From Actinomycetes bacterium (GTDB lineage: Bacteria > Actinomycetota > Coriobacteriia > Coriobacteriales > Eggerthellaceae), in the NCBI GenBank assembly GCA_023394615.1, contig JAEXAI010000012.1, forward strand, positions 124,001 to 188,000: 64,000 bases of DNA, read 5' to 3'. Position 1 is the first letter of the stretch. Each line of letters opens with the position of its first letter. The position numbers were made by a program, and so were the translations under genes. Positions 26,308 to 35,605 of this stretch are shown one piece after another. The notes under the pieces were generated by a model that did not search any database, was not told the DNA's origin, and was given only the letters and a program-made list of their open reading frames with translations.

Positions 26308-27600
26308 ATGAACGAAGACAGGTTCGACGTCATCATCGTTGGAGGAGGCTTGGCTGGATCAGCTGCCGCACTGGAGCTGGCACGCAACGGCGTCGATGTG
26401 CTGGTGTTAGAACGTGGGCGAAGCTGCGGCTCAAAGAACATGACCGGCGGTCGCCTCTACGGTCACGGCATGGAAAAACTGATCCCGGATTTCGCTGCAA
26501 AAGCGCCAATCGAGCGCATTGTTACCAAAGAGCGCGTATCCCTGATGACCGAGCAGGGCGCTTTCACCATGGACTACGATTCCACGAAATTGAAGGATCC
26601 CACGTGCGCATCGTATACGGTACTGCGCGCAAAATTTGACCCGTGGCTTGCTGCGCAGGCTGAAGAAGCAGGGGCAATGTACGTCCTTCGCACACGCGTA
26701 GACAATCTGATCAAAAAAGACGGGAAGGTCATCGGGGTCGAAAGCGGCGGCGAGATGGTATATGCCGATGCCGTAATACTAGCCGATGGGGTGAATTCCC
26801 TGCTAGCGCAGCGCGCCGGGCTGAAAAAGGAACTCGGCCCATCCCAGGTTGCCGTGGGTGTGAAAGAAGTCGTGAAGCTGGACGAGCAAACGGTGTCCGA
26901 TCGCTTCGGCCTGCAAAAAGGCGACGGAGCATCGTGGCTGTTCGCAGGCTATCCCACAGACGGAGCCGTCGGTGGCGGATTCCTCTACACGAACCGTGAA
27001 AGCGTTTCCTTGGGAATCGTAGCTACCATTTCAGATATCGAGCATTCACAGGCAAGCGTCCCTGAGATGGTCGAGCGCTTGAAAAACCACCCAACCATCA
27101 AACCGCTTATCGAAGGCGGCGCACGCGGCGAGTATTCCGCTCACCTAGTGCCTGAGGCCGGCTTCAATATGATGCCGCAGCTCTATGGCGACGGCGTTCT
27201 GGTCGCAGGCGACGCAGCCGGATTCTGCATCAACCTCGGCTACATTGTACGCGGCATGGATCTGGCAATCGAGAGCGGTCGCTTGGCAGCCCAGGCAATT
27301 CTGGAAGCGCGCAAGAAAAACGATTACTCTTCGTCTTCGCTTTCTCGTTATCGCGCTCTTTTAGATGACAGCTTCGTAATGCGCGATCTTTCCCATTATA
27401 AAGATGCGCCGCAGCTGATGGAGAACCATCTGATGTTCGAGACGCTCCCGCAGATTGCCGACGAGGCGATGGGGGCCATGTTCGAGGTGGACGGCAGCGC
27501 GAAAGCCCCTCTGATGAAGGAGATCAAAGGCATCGTGTCAAACCACGGAGGTTTCAAACCGCTGCTGAAAGTTGCCAAGAAAGCGAGGAAAGCATTATGA
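26308..27600 (+). CDS. fixC: FixC-type electron transfer flavoprotein-quinone oxidoreductase
   Basis: FAD-dependent oxidoreductase passing electrons between the electron transfer flavoprotein and the menaquinone pool, bound to the inner face of the membrane. The 430-residue protein has the dinucleotide-binding motif VGGGLAGSAAALELAR at the start, followed by ERGRSCGSKNMTGGRLYG typical of FixC, and GDAAGFCIN late in the chain. The ATG at 26308 has GAAAGGAACGCCT before it; the open frame reaching back to 26194 is ignored. It overlaps fixX by 4 bp. First gene of fixC-fixX-fixA-fixB. Confidence 0.93.
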   Translation: MNEDRFDVIIVGGGLAGSAAALELARNGVDVLVLERGRSCGSKNMTGGRLYGHGMEKLIPDFAAKAPIERIVTKERVSLMTEQGAFTMDYDSTKLKDPTCASYTVLRAKFDPWLAAQAEEAGAMYVLRTRVDNLIKKDGKVIGVESGGEMVYADAVILADGVNSLLAQRAGLKKELGPSQVAVGVKEVVKLDEQTVSDRFGLQKGDGASWLFAGYPTDGAVGGGFLYTNRESVSLGIVATISDIEHSQASVPEMVERLKNHPTIKPLIEGGARGEYSAHLVPEAGFNMMPQLYGDGVLVAGDAAGFCINLGYIVRGMDLAIESGRLAAQAILEARKKNDYSSSSLSRYRALLDDSFVMRDLSHYKDAPQLMENHLMFETLPQIADEAMGAMFEVDGSAKAPLMKEIKGIVSNHGGFKPLLKVAKKARKAL

Positions 27601-27881
27601 ACCAAGGCGATATAGATATCAAACTGGGTGCAGACAAATTCTATGCTGACTTGCGTGCACCCCATATCACCACAAACCAGGCCGCTGGCACCGAGGCACA
27701 AATCGCGCTTCTGATAAAAGCATGCCCGGCCGGGCTCTATAGCCTAGAAGACGGCGAGCTGGAATTCTCCTACGAAGGCTGCCTTGAATGCGGAACGTGC
27801 CGTGTTATCGCGGGCGGCGGAGCAATCGACACCTGGGATTATCCACCTGATGGTTTCGGCGTCGATTACCGCCAAGGCTAA
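27597..27881 (+). CDS. fixX: FixX-type ferredoxin-like protein
   Basis: 94-residue iron-sulfur protein that works with FixC. It shows CPAGLYS and the cluster CLECGTCRVI, as in FixX and the C-terminal part of ETF-quinone oxidoreductases, which hold one 4Fe-4S cluster. It overlaps fixC by 4 bp and precedes fixA by 21 bp. Confidence 0.93.
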   Translation: MNQGDIDIKLGADKFYADLRAPHITTNQAAGTEAQIALLIKACPAGLYSLEDGELEFSYEGCLECGTCRVIAGGGAIDTWDYPPDGFGVDYRQG

Positions 27882-27902
27882 GCGGAACGGAAAGGACAGC
27901 AT

Positions 27903-28706
27903 ATGAAGATACTCGTTTGCATAAAACAAGTGCCTGACACAACCGAGATTACCATCGACCCGGTAAAAAACACTTTGGTACGCAAAGGCATCCCTAGCAT
28001 TTTGAATCCGTTCGACGGCTATGCGCTTGAAGCCGCCGCTCGCATAAAAGACGAGCACCCCGACGCCACCATCGTTGTTTTGTCGATGGGGCCCGGACAA
28101 GCCATTGCGGCATTGCGAGAATGCCTCTCTATCGGGGCGGACAAGGCTTATTTGGTATCGGGCCGCTCATTCGGTGGATCGGATACCCTGGCCACCAGCT
28201 ACATTCTCTCGGAAGCCATCAGAGAAGTCCAGAATCGCGAAGGCGAATTTGACCTGATTTTCTGCGGGAAACAGGCCATTGACGGCGACACGGCTCAAGT
28301 GGGTCCCGAGATTGCCGAGCATTTAGGGCTTCCCCAGATCACTTACGGCCTTGAAGCGAGCGTAAAGGACAATGAGATTCAAGTAAGAAGAGAGACGGAA
28401 GAAGGCGAGGCCATCGTAGGCGCAAGTCTGCCGTGCCTGGTCACCTTTACCAAACCTGCCTGGGATCCACGCATCCCCGGTCTACACCGCAAGATTATGG
28501 CCATGCGTGCCGAGGTGCCCATTTTAGGCGAAGAAGACCTGAAAAGCCTCGATACCACACGCATCGGTTTGAAAGGCTCACCTACGAAAGTAAAGAGAAG
28601 CTATGCTGCTACAGCTCGCGTAGGCGGACCGAAGATCGTCGGAGAAACCAGCGAAGACGCTGCACATAAATTGTTCGAATTCCTATGCGAGAAGCACGCC
28701 CTGTAA
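27903..28706 (+). CDS. fixA: electron transfer flavoprotein beta subunit
   Basis: Beta subunit of an electron transfer flavoprotein (EtfB/FixA), 267 residues. It begins MKILVCIKQVPDT and has NPFDGYALEAA, a VLSMGPGQA nucleotide-binding turn, the GKQAIDGDTAQVGPEIAEHLGLPQ segment and a C-terminal helix. In Fix-type systems the ETF may bifurcate electrons between ferredoxin and quinone. The ETF pair lies directly downstream of fixCX with 12 bp to fixB. Confidence 0.94.
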   Translation: MKILVCIKQVPDTTEITIDPVKNTLVRKGIPSILNPFDGYALEAAARIKDEHPDATIVVLSMGPGQAIAALRECLSIGADKAYLVSGRSFGGSDTLATSYILSEAIREVQNREGEFDLIFCGKQAIDGDTAQVGPEIAEHLGLPQITYGLEASVKDNEIQVRRETEEGEAIVGASLPCLVTFTKPAWDPRIPGLHRKIMAMRAEVPILGEEDLKSLDTTRIGLKGSPTKVKRSYAATARVGGPKIVGETSEDAAHKLFEFLCEKHAL

Positions 28707-28718
28707 GGAGGATCGATA

Positions 28719-29735
28719 ATGCAAGATTCGAAAACGAATGATGCGATGGTATTCATCGAGCTTACCGACAGTGGAGAATTGCTGAACGTTGGGCTTGAAC
28801 TGCTTACCCCAGGCCGCATGGTCGCGGAAAAACAGGGCGGCAAGCTCATCGCCGTCGTAATAGGTGCCGCAACCGAAGAAGCTGCGAAAGCCGTAGCAAA
28901 GCGCGACGTAGATGAAGTACTGGTCGTGGAAGGGCCGGAGTTCGCGCCCTACTCCACCGATGCATTCGCCGATGCGCTGTGCGCGGTGGTGGAAGAGCAC
29001 GGACCCGCAAGCCTGCTTGTCGGCGCCACGAACAACGGACGCGATGTGGCGCCACGTGTATCCAGCCGTCTGCGCACGGGCCTCACTGCCGACTGCACAT
29101 CCATCGGTTTTGACGACGAAACCGGCAACGTGGCTTGGACGCGCCCTGCGTTCGGCGGCAATCTAATGGCTGTCATCATGTGTCCCGACAATCGTCCGCA
29201 AATCGGCACAGTCCGCCCTGGCGTATTCAAGCAGGGCGAAGATACCGGCACAGACGCCCCTATCACCCGCGTGGACTTCCATGAACCACCTGAGCGCATA
29301 CGCACACGTATCATTTCCATCATTGAGGACAAAGACCGCGAGCAGGTCGATTTGGAAAACGCCGAGATTATCGTGGCCGGCGGTGCTGGACTGGGAAATG
29401 CGAAGGGTTTCGATGAGCTGAAAAAACTGGCCGATGCATTAGGTGCCCCTTTGGCCGCATCGCGTGTGGCCGTTGACAACGGCTGGATATCACATGCCCA
29501 CCAAGTGGGTCAAACCGGCAAGACCGTCTCTCCCAAACTCTACATAGCCTGCGGCATATCGGGTGCCATTCAGCACACAGCTGGCGCGGAAGGCTCGCAG
29601 ATTCTGATTGCCATCAACAAAGACCCTGCGGCTGCTATTTTCGACGTAGCCGATTTCGGCATAGTCGGCGACCTGTACGAGATAATTCCCGCTCTGACCA
29701 AGGAAGTGGAAGCGCTGCACGCAAGCACCGAATAA
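28719..29735 (+). CDS. fixB: electron transfer flavoprotein alpha subunit
   Basis: Alpha subunit (EtfA/FixB), 338 residues. The C-terminal FAD domain carries the family signature: AGGAGLGNAKGFDELKK, DNGWISHAHQVGQTGKTVSP, YIACGISGAIQHTAG and INKDPAAAIFDVADFGIVGD. A ribosome binding site AAGGAGG precedes the ATG. Last gene of the operon; a strong terminator follows at 29766. No acyl-CoA dehydrogenase or carnitine gene is adjacent, so the electron source is unclear. Confidence 0.95.
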   Translation: MQDSKTNDAMVFIELTDSGELLNVGLELLTPGRMVAEKQGGKLIAVVIGAATEEAAKAVAKRDVDEVLVVEGPEFAPYSTDAFADALCAVVEEHGPASLLVGATNNGRDVAPRVSSRLRTGLTADCTSIGFDDETGNVAWTRPAFGGNLMAVIMCPDNRPQIGTVRPGVFKQGEDTGTDAPITRVDFHEPPERIRTRIISIIEDKDREQVDLENAEIIVAGGAGLGNAKGFDELKKLADALGAPLAASRVAVDNGWISHAHQVGQTGKTVSPKLYIACGISGAIQHTAGAEGSQILIAINKDPAAAIFDVADFGIVGDLYEIIPALTKEVEALHASTE

Positions 29736-29765
29736 TAATGATTCACACACCCCTGATGTAATCGA

Positions 29766-29803
29766 GCGCGCCTCGCAGGAATCGTCCCTGCGAGGCGCGC
29801 TTT
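29766..29803 (+). terminator. intrinsic terminator after fixB
   Basis: Perfect 14-bp stem (GCGCGCCTCGCAGG / CCTGCGAGGCGCGC), 7-nt loop, TTT tail; 31 bp after the fixB stop. Confidence 0.85.
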
Positions 29804-29877
29804 GATACTCTGTACGCCATGAAACGTAATTTCGTTGTATCCTTGCAAGAAAAGGACACGGCCGCGAGGAGGTTTTC

Positions 29878-30645
29878 TTGAGCATAGCAATCGTGACGGG
29901 AGCGTCATCGGGCATCGGGGCGGCATTCGCTCGCAAACTAGCGACAAAGCCCGAAGTCGATGCGTTGTGGCTGGTAGCACGCCGAACCGAACGTCTGAAG
30001 AGCCTAGCAGACGAGTTGGGCAAACCCTGTACCTGCATTTCCGCAGACCTTGCCAGTGAGGCAGGGTTGGCTCGCGTCGAAGGCGAACTGATTGAAGAAC
30101 AACCGGATGTAGCCTACTTAGTGAACGCGGCGGGATTCGGCAAGATTGGCACATGGGAGACCATTGACGCTGCGGATAACGACGCCATGATAGATTTGAA
30201 CTGCCGCGCTATGGTGCATCTGACCACATCCACGCTGCCCTACATGCGCGCCGGATCGCATGTGTTCGAAGTCGTATCGTGCGCGGCGTTCACACCGCTT
30301 CCCCATATGAACGTGTATGCTGCCTCCAAAGCATTCATGCAAAGCTACACGCGCGGTCTTCGCTGGGAAATACGCGGGCGAGGCATCTGTGCTACCGCCG
30401 TTTGCCCATCGTGGGTGAAAACCGAGTTCACCACCGTGGCAAAACAAAGCAGAGGCGGTGCCGACATCGGCCACTTTCCCTTTGCGCAGAAGCCCTCCAC
30501 CGTGGCAACGCGCGCTATTGCAGCAAGCAATTTTCATTTCGCAATCGCCACGTGCGGGCTGCCTTCATTTTTTCTGCGTGTGGTGGGAAAGTTCTTCCCG
30601 CATTGCATTACCATGGCAGGCTGGGAAGCGTTCAGAAGAGTTTGA
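29878..30645 (+). CDS. short-chain dehydrogenase/reductase
   Basis: NAD(P)-dependent oxidoreductase of the classical SDR fold, 255 residues. TGASSGIGAAFA near residue 8 is the cofactor loop, VNAAGFG the structural motif, and YAASKAFMQSY carries the catalytic Tyr and Lys. The start codon is TTG at 29878, backed by GAGGAGG 5 nt upstream. Substrate unknown. It shares a transcription unit with the small membrane protein 12 bp downstream. Confidence 0.88.
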   Translation: MSIAIVTGASSGIGAAFARKLATKPEVDALWLVARRTERLKSLADELGKPCTCISADLASEAGLARVEGELIEEQPDVAYLVNAAGFGKIGTWETIDAADNDAMIDLNCRAMVHLTTSTLPYMRAGSHVFEVVSCAAFTPLPHMNVYAASKAFMQSYTRGLRWEIRGRGICATAVCPSWVKTEFTTVAKQSRGGADIGHFPFAQKPSTVATRAIAASNFHFAIATCGLPSFFLRVVGKFFPHCITMAGWEAFRRV

Positions 30646-30657
30646 GAGGAATCGGTT

Positions 30658-31128
30658 ATGGCGCGATCAGGTAAAACGAGCGGCAAACGCGAGACGGGCG
30701 ATGTGGGCGGACACAGCATTCGCTGTTGGATTGCAAGACTTTTGGTATTTGTCGTCTTCTGCTGGAACATGGCCTGCATCATATCGTTTCTAACGGAGCC
30801 CAACGCCGTAATGGGTTCGTATCAGCTTTCCGGCGAAGTCGGGCGCGCTACCATACGAGGCATGGGCATCGCGTTTCTGATGTGGAACGCCACTTACCCT
30901 GCAGTAATCGTGGCTCCTCAGCGATTCCGCACGCTGTTCATCGTGGTACTGGCGCAACAGCTCATCGGCCTTATCGGAGAAACGTGGATCATGTCGGGGC
31001 TCACCGCCAGCATGTCGGTGCTCTCATCTTCCATCTTGCGATTCGTCGCTTTTGATGCCGCAGGCCTTGTCATGATGGCAATCGCCTTTGCCCTGTCAGG
31101 TGGCTTGGCGCGTCGCAACCCAGAATAA
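30658..31128 (+). CDS. small multi-pass membrane protein of unknown function
   Basis: 156 residues with a basic N-terminus (to about residue 20) and four hydrophobic segments (about 25-45, 65-85, 95-115, 130-150). No recognised family. An ATG at 30658 follows GAGAGGAATCGGTT. It lies 12 bp after the short-chain dehydrogenase gene and may act with it. A weak GCCCGG/CCGGGC inverted repeat follows the stop. Confidence 0.7.
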   Translation: MARSGKTSGKRETGDVGGHSIRCWIARLLVFVVFCWNMACIISFLTEPNAVMGSYQLSGEVGRATIRGMGIAFLMWNATYPAVIVAPQRFRTLFIVVLAQQLIGLIGETWIMSGLTASMSVLSSSILRFVAFDAAGLVMMAIAFALSGGLARRNPE

Positions 31129-31214
31129 AGCCCGGCATCCGCAAGGATTACCGGGCATGGAGTATTACGGGACTACTGGAAGCACAGCTGCGGGTATTTG
31201 ACGCGCGCCCTGCT

Positions 31215-32135
31215 CTAATGCGCGTCACTTTCAGCTGGTTCACTTTTGCACTGTGATTGAGAATGCTTCGGAAATGGCGCAGCAATGCCTATACTCAGCG
31301 CATCAGCTGGACAAACATCCACGCATTTTCCGCACACCATGCAATCACCCGATGTCACCCGTGCCTCCCCTTCTTCAAGTACGCCCTTCAATATCACCGA
31401 ATCACACAAACACGCCTCTGTGCATGCATCGCAATGAATGCAAGAGGATGAATCCATCTTCACACTGACGAAACCGACCTCGCCCAAAGCCTCGTAGAAT
31501 CCGCCCAACGGGCAAAACGCGCGGCACCAGATGCGACGGGCCCAAAACAGTTCCAACACGATGATTGCCACGAGTACCGTCAGTCCAGCTGTCGACCCGA
31601 AAAGCAAACCCTTGCCAATCGCAGATACGGGACTGAACGTTTCGAATACCAGCACACCTGTAATCGCGCTCAACACCAGCACAGCAAGCGCTATAACCAT
31701 CTTGGCGCGATGGTCTATCACATGTTCCCGCACTTTCAGACCCAGTTTGCATCGCAGGAAATCAACGCCTTCAAGCAGGAAGTTCACCGGGCAAACCCAG
31801 CCGCAAAACGCCCGGCCGCGAATGAGGCCGTACACGATGAGCACAGGAAGCGATGCCGTAAGCCACCCTATCGAGAAATCTTTTGAAGCCACGACCACCT
31901 GCAGAAAAGCGAACGGATCCGCTATCACCAGCCCGCCCACTGTCGAAGACGAAAACGATCCGAAATAGGGCAGCATAGATGCTGTCTGCACTTTATCATC
32001 CACGCCAACAAACTGGCCGAACAGACCCAAACCCGTCATGATGGCTGGAATGCAGAAAAACAGCAGCGCAACCACCTGCACGATACGACGGGCAACGCTC
32101 AGATGGTGCTGCTTCGGGCGCCCAGCGTCACTCAT
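31215..32135 (-). CDS. napH: NapH-type quinol dehydrogenase membrane subunit
   Basis: Polytopic iron-sulfur protein that oxidises menaquinol and passes electrons toward NapG. The 306-residue protein has four or five membrane helices, two CxxxCP motifs (FCGWVCPVN and CRAFCPLGG) facing the cytoplasm, and a C-terminal pair of 4Fe-4S clusters (CIHCDACTEAC and CMVCGKCVDVCP). Overlaps napD by 8 bp. With no napC in the cluster, NapGH would be the quinol-oxidising module. Confidence 0.9.
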   Translation of the reverse strand: MSDAGRPKQHHLSVARRIVQVVALLFFCIPAIMTGLGLFGQFVGVDDKVQTASMLPYFGSFSSSTVGGLVIADPFAFLQVVVASKDFSIGWLTASLPVLIVYGLIRGRAFCGWVCPVNFLLEGVDFLRCKLGLKVREHVIDHRAKMVIALAVLVLSAITGVLVFETFSPVSAIGKGLLFGSTAGLTVLVAIIVLELFWARRIWCRAFCPLGGFYEALGEVGFVSVKMDSSSCIHCDACTEACLCDSVILKGVLEEGEARVTSGDCMVCGKCVDVCPADALSIGIAAPFPKHSQSQCKSEPAESDAH

Positions 32136-32403
32136 CGACGGCCTCCTTCAAATCACGGTCGCCGTAAATCGTGGGGTCATCCTCGAAGTTCACGTAGATT
32201 AGGTTCACAGAAGTAACGCCGTCCACAACAATAAAACTGTCGGCCACGGCTTTCGATTCATCAACCGTGTCACATTCAATGGTCACGACGATTTTATTAC
32301 CATCGTTGTTGTGCACTTCCACGCCGGGTGTGCGACCGAGCACCTCAGCAACGCTGTCTGCCTTGCCTGACACGGTTTCAACCACCAAACTGGATATCAC
32401 CAT
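32128..32403 (-). CDS. napD: NapD chaperone for NapA
   Basis: 91-residue cytoplasmic chaperone that binds the Tat signal of NapA during cofactor insertion. The start MVISSLVVET and the two beta-alpha-beta halves (PGVEVHNNDGNKIVVTIE; VDGVTSVNLIYVNFEDD) match NapD. Located between napB and napH, with 95 bp to napB. Confidence 0.9.
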   Translation of the reverse strand: MVISSLVVETVSGKADSVAEVLGRTPGVEVHNNDGNKIVVTIECDTVDESKAVADSFIVVDGVTSVNLIYVNFEDDPTIYGDRDLKEAVDE

Positions 32404-32498
32404 TCAAAAAAACCTCCTTGATAGCGAGCGCGCTCATACCTTTTGCAAGAGCATCAGACGCGCTCGCTCCGTACTGTTTTGCTACCCGTTATATCTTC

Positions 32499-32906
32499 TT
32501 ATCCAACAGGATGGCATGTGATGCACTGCAGACGACCGGGGTCGACTTCCTTCGAATCAGAGCTTGCGCCCGTATAGTGATTCTCGGGCATAGCAGGCGC
32601 TGATGTGAGCATGGGATTACCCAAACTACCTGCTCCGTGACAGCCGTAGCAGCCCTTTTCGCCCTGCTGCTCCCAACGTCCATCATGGTCGGAAGCAGGC
32701 TGCAGCGGCGGCATGCCCGCTTGCACCAGCGAGGCATTATCAGTAACAGTTTGCTGCGACGCGGTTTTCTGCTGCGCGCATGATGCCAAGCCCAGCGTCG
32801 CCGCGAAGCAGACCGCTATCAGCAGCACAATCCCTTTTTTCGCTAACATGGTGCGTCTTCTCGACGAGGTGGCACATGTTTTCGACGATTCGAATCCCTT
32901 TTTCAT
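32499..32906 (-). CDS. napB: NapB-like diheme cytochrome c subunit of nitrate reductase
   Basis: Exported cytochrome with two heme c motifs, CYGCH (about residue 86) and CITCH (about 129), as expected of NapB. A hydrophobic signal ends in a lipobox-like LASC at about residue 43, so the protein is probably membrane-anchored. The ATG at 32906 has AAGGGGG upstream and adds a 19-residue basic leader; ATG 32849 is an alternative. It lies 10 bp after napA. The distance between the hemes and PP-x-P motif resemble NapB, but overall similarity is modest. Confidence 0.8.
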   Translation of the reverse strand: MKKGFESSKTCATSSRRRTMLAKKGIVLLIAVCFAATLGLASCAQQKTASQQTVTDNASLVQAGMPPLQPASDHDGRWEQQGEKGCYGCHGAGSLGNPMLTSAPAMPENHYTGASSDSKEVDPGRLQCITCHPVG

Positions 32907-32916
32907 CGTGGCCCCC

Positions 32917-35481
32917 TTACAGCTTCTCTATACGAACGCAGGTTTTCTTGAAGTCAGGCTCTTTGGAGAGCGGGCAATAGATGTCTTCTACTGCCAAGTT
33001 CACGAGCGGATCGTTGCCGAAAAACGGTGCGAATGTTCTGCCGGGACCCGGATCGACTCGTCCCGACGTAGACACCTTGATATTGAACGTGCCGTAGGTA
33101 GACGTGACTTTCGCCATATCCCCATCGGCAAGCCCCAGTTTTGTGCAGTCATCTTTGTTCATGTACAGCAGGCACTCGGGCAACGCACGAGCCAGCTCGG
33201 GGATACGTTGCGTCATGGAACCGGTATGCCAATGCTCCAGCAAACGCCCGGTGCACAGCCAGAACGGGTATTCAGTGCTGGGTTGTTGCGCCGGTGGCTC
33301 GTAGGGACGAAAGACCGCACTGGGCTTCATGTTCGCACTCTTGTAGAAGCTCACGTTGTTGGTAAGCCCCACCTTACCGTAAGTTTCCACACCGTACTGG
33401 TCGAAGCCTTCCGCCTGGCTGCCTTCTGCGAAGCGCCATTTCGTGGAAAGCCACGTGCCATCCACCTCGCGTACCGGCCAAGTAAGGCCGTGATGGTTCA
33501 GGTATTCATCATAGGGTGCCAACTGCTTGGCTTCCATTTTCAGCTTGGTGCCGAATTCGCCGTTGGAATCCTTGTCGATAACGTTGGCACGGTCGTTGAG
33601 TTTCGGGTTGCTGAATGTACGATACTCTTCCCAAATCAGGCGATTCGCCTCGCGGTCATTACCCTTGAATTGCGCAGTATCCTTATCGTAGACGAATCCG
33701 AACAACCTGTCGAAAGCATCTTCGCCATCAATGGTCTCGCCTTCGAGCACCCGCTTGGCTACTTCCATGATGATCCACAAATCCCACTTCGCATCTCCCG
33801 GAGGATCCACCGCTTTCTCGAAAACAGTCGTGCGCCGCTCGGCATTGCCAAACTGGCCTTCACGCTCCACCCACAGCGCAGCTGGAAACACCACATCAGC
33901 ATACTGGGTAGATTTGGTGGGATAGACCTCGTTCACCGCGATGAATGTGTTGAAAACGCCTTGGTATTTAGGATCGACACCCAGAAAACGGGTCAGATTC
34001 GGCATGGAAACCGCCCAGTTATTGTGCGCGGTCCACAGAAAATCGATGTTGCCCTTGCTCATCTCGCGGAATATCTTCACCGTGTGGTAGCCAGGTGTGG
34101 ATATAGGATCCAAATACCCGCTGGGCAGGTTCCATATGGCCTCAGTATAACGACGATGTTGAGGGGTCTTCACCACCAGATCCGCAGGCAGACGATGGCT
34201 GAACGTACCCACTTCACGCGCTGTACCGCAGGCGCTGGGCTGGCCCGTCAGGCTGAAAGGACCGCTGCCGGGTTGTGCAATCTTGCCAACCAGCAAGTGG
34301 ATGTTGTAGATGCAATGGTTCATCCATGTGCCGCGATTGTGCTGGTTTACGCCCATCGTCCACAGGCTCAAGACCTTTTTCTTCGGGTCGGCATACACTT
34401 TCGCCAACTCTTCGATATCCGCAGCGGCCACGCCTGAAATCTGGCTGGCATACTGCAGTGTGTAAGGCGCCAAGCGCTCGGCGAACTCGTCGAAGGTAAT
34501 GCTCGAGACATTGTCGACCTTCGAGCCCACTTCGCTTTTGTCGTAGGTGTCCTCAAAAGAATTGCCTAGGTTCTCGGTGCCCTGCTTGAATTGCACATGA
34601 TCGCCTATAAACGCCTCGTCATAGAGCTTGTTCACGATAATGTAGTTCGCGATAGCATTGGCGATGGCTATATCACTGCCCGGTTCGAAAATCATCACTT
34701 TGTCGGCGGTTTCCGATGTTCTGGTTTTCAGCGTGCCCAAATCATAGTGGCGCACGTTATCGTCTGCCAGCTTGCGTGCCGTCAGACGCGAATACAGCAC
34801 CGGATGCGCTTCGGCCATGTTCGCACCCCAGGTCACGAACACGTCGGCTAAATCCAAGTCGGAATAACTCCCCGCCGGCTCATCTGTCTGGAACACGTTC
34901 ATGAATGCGACCACGGCACTGGCCATGCACAGGCGCGCGTTCGGATCGATATTGTTCGAAAGCAATCCGGCCTTCCAGAATTTTGCCGTCATATAGCCTT
35001 CGGTGATGGGCTGCTGCCCGCTGCCCCAAAATGCGATGCGGCTCTTATCTTTCTTCCATGCATCGCGAAGTTTGCCGCTAGCCAATTCCAGCGCCTCATC
35101 CCACGTGGCCTTGCGCAAGCCGCCGTCTGTGCCCTTCGTGGAAGGATCATCGCGAATCAGCGGCGTGGTCAAGCGATCGTCACCATAGAGCAGCTTTGCC
35201 AGATAATAACCCTTCACGCAGTTCAAGCCTTTGCTGCTCTCGTTGTCGGGGTCGCCCGAAACGCTGATGAGCTTGCCGCCTTTCGCCTCGCAGATAACAC
35301 CGCACCCCGTTCCGCAGAAACGGCAGACCGCGCTGTATTTGGTGGTCTCACCAGACTGCGAAGATGATGTACCCGACTGCGACGAACATCCGGTTGCGGT
35401 AGTTGCCACCGCGGCACCTGCCGCTGCCATGGCAAGAGACACGGCCGTTGCCTTCAGGAATTCTCGTCTGCTTACGTCCAT
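32917..35481 (-). CDS. napA: periplasmic-type nitrate reductase catalytic subunit
   Basis: Molybdenum bis-MGD enzyme reducing nitrate to nitrite outside the membrane. From ATG 35481 (AAGG upstream) the 854-residue protein starts with a Tat signal (SRREFLKATA). The 4Fe-4S ligands are C53, C56, C60 and C88 (CRFCGTGC and NCVKGYY). Later come NARLCMASAVVAF, with the expected Mo-ligand Cys, and the C-terminal MGD-binding domain. A frame extending to 35583 precedes the signal and is not used. Nitrate reductase is the best call; related Nap-like reductases of other oxyanions exist in this family. 124 bp after napG. Confidence 0.92.
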   Translation of the reverse strand: MDVSRREFLKATAVSLAMAAAGAAVATTATGCSSQSGTSSSQSGETTKYSAVCRFCGTGCGVICEAKGGKLISVSGDPDNESSKGLNCVKGYYLAKLLYGDDRLTTPLIRDDPSTKGTDGGLRKATWDEALELASGKLRDAWKKDKSRIAFWGSGQQPITEGYMTAKFWKAGLLSNNIDPNARLCMASAVVAFMNVFQTDEPAGSYSDLDLADVFVTWGANMAEAHPVLYSRLTARKLADDNVRHYDLGTLKTRTSETADKVMIFEPGSDIAIANAIANYIIVNKLYDEAFIGDHVQFKQGTENLGNSFEDTYDKSEVGSKVDNVSSITFDEFAERLAPYTLQYASQISGVAAADIEELAKVYADPKKKVLSLWTMGVNQHNRGTWMNHCIYNIHLLVGKIAQPGSGPFSLTGQPSACGTAREVGTFSHRLPADLVVKTPQHRRYTEAIWNLPSGYLDPISTPGYHTVKIFREMSKGNIDFLWTAHNNWAVSMPNLTRFLGVDPKYQGVFNTFIAVNEVYPTKSTQYADVVFPAALWVEREGQFGNAERRTTVFEKAVDPPGDAKWDLWIIMEVAKRVLEGETIDGEDAFDRLFGFVYDKDTAQFKGNDREANRLIWEEYRTFSNPKLNDRANVIDKDSNGEFGTKLKMEAKQLAPYDEYLNHHGLTWPVREVDGTWLSTKWRFAEGSQAEGFDQYGVETYGKVGLTNNVSFYKSANMKPSAVFRPYEPPAQQPSTEYPFWLCTGRLLEHWHTGSMTQRIPELARALPECLLYMNKDDCTKLGLADGDMAKVTSTYGTFNIKVSTSGRVDPGPGRTFAPFFGNDPLVNLAVEDIYCPLSKEPDFKKTCVRIEKL

Positions 35482-35605
35482 AAGCCTTCTCGTCCCTTTC
35501 TCAATCTCTCCCAGTTTCAATTGTTTTTCTACTGACATGATGCGTATGCCGTCCCGCACCCGATGCGCATGCACGACACGCACTCAGGGTTCGCACGCTA
35601 TACTC

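Noticed and set aside
26054..26311. Small gene upstream of fixC
   Set aside because: No ribosome binding site, low-complexity composition, and it runs into the fixC start in another frame.
32713..34437. 574-codon open frame opposite napA
   Set aside because: It is antisense to a well-supported gene, has no ribosome binding site and no recognisable domain; likewise long antisense frames over 15842-17131, 20094-21989 and 23784-25367.
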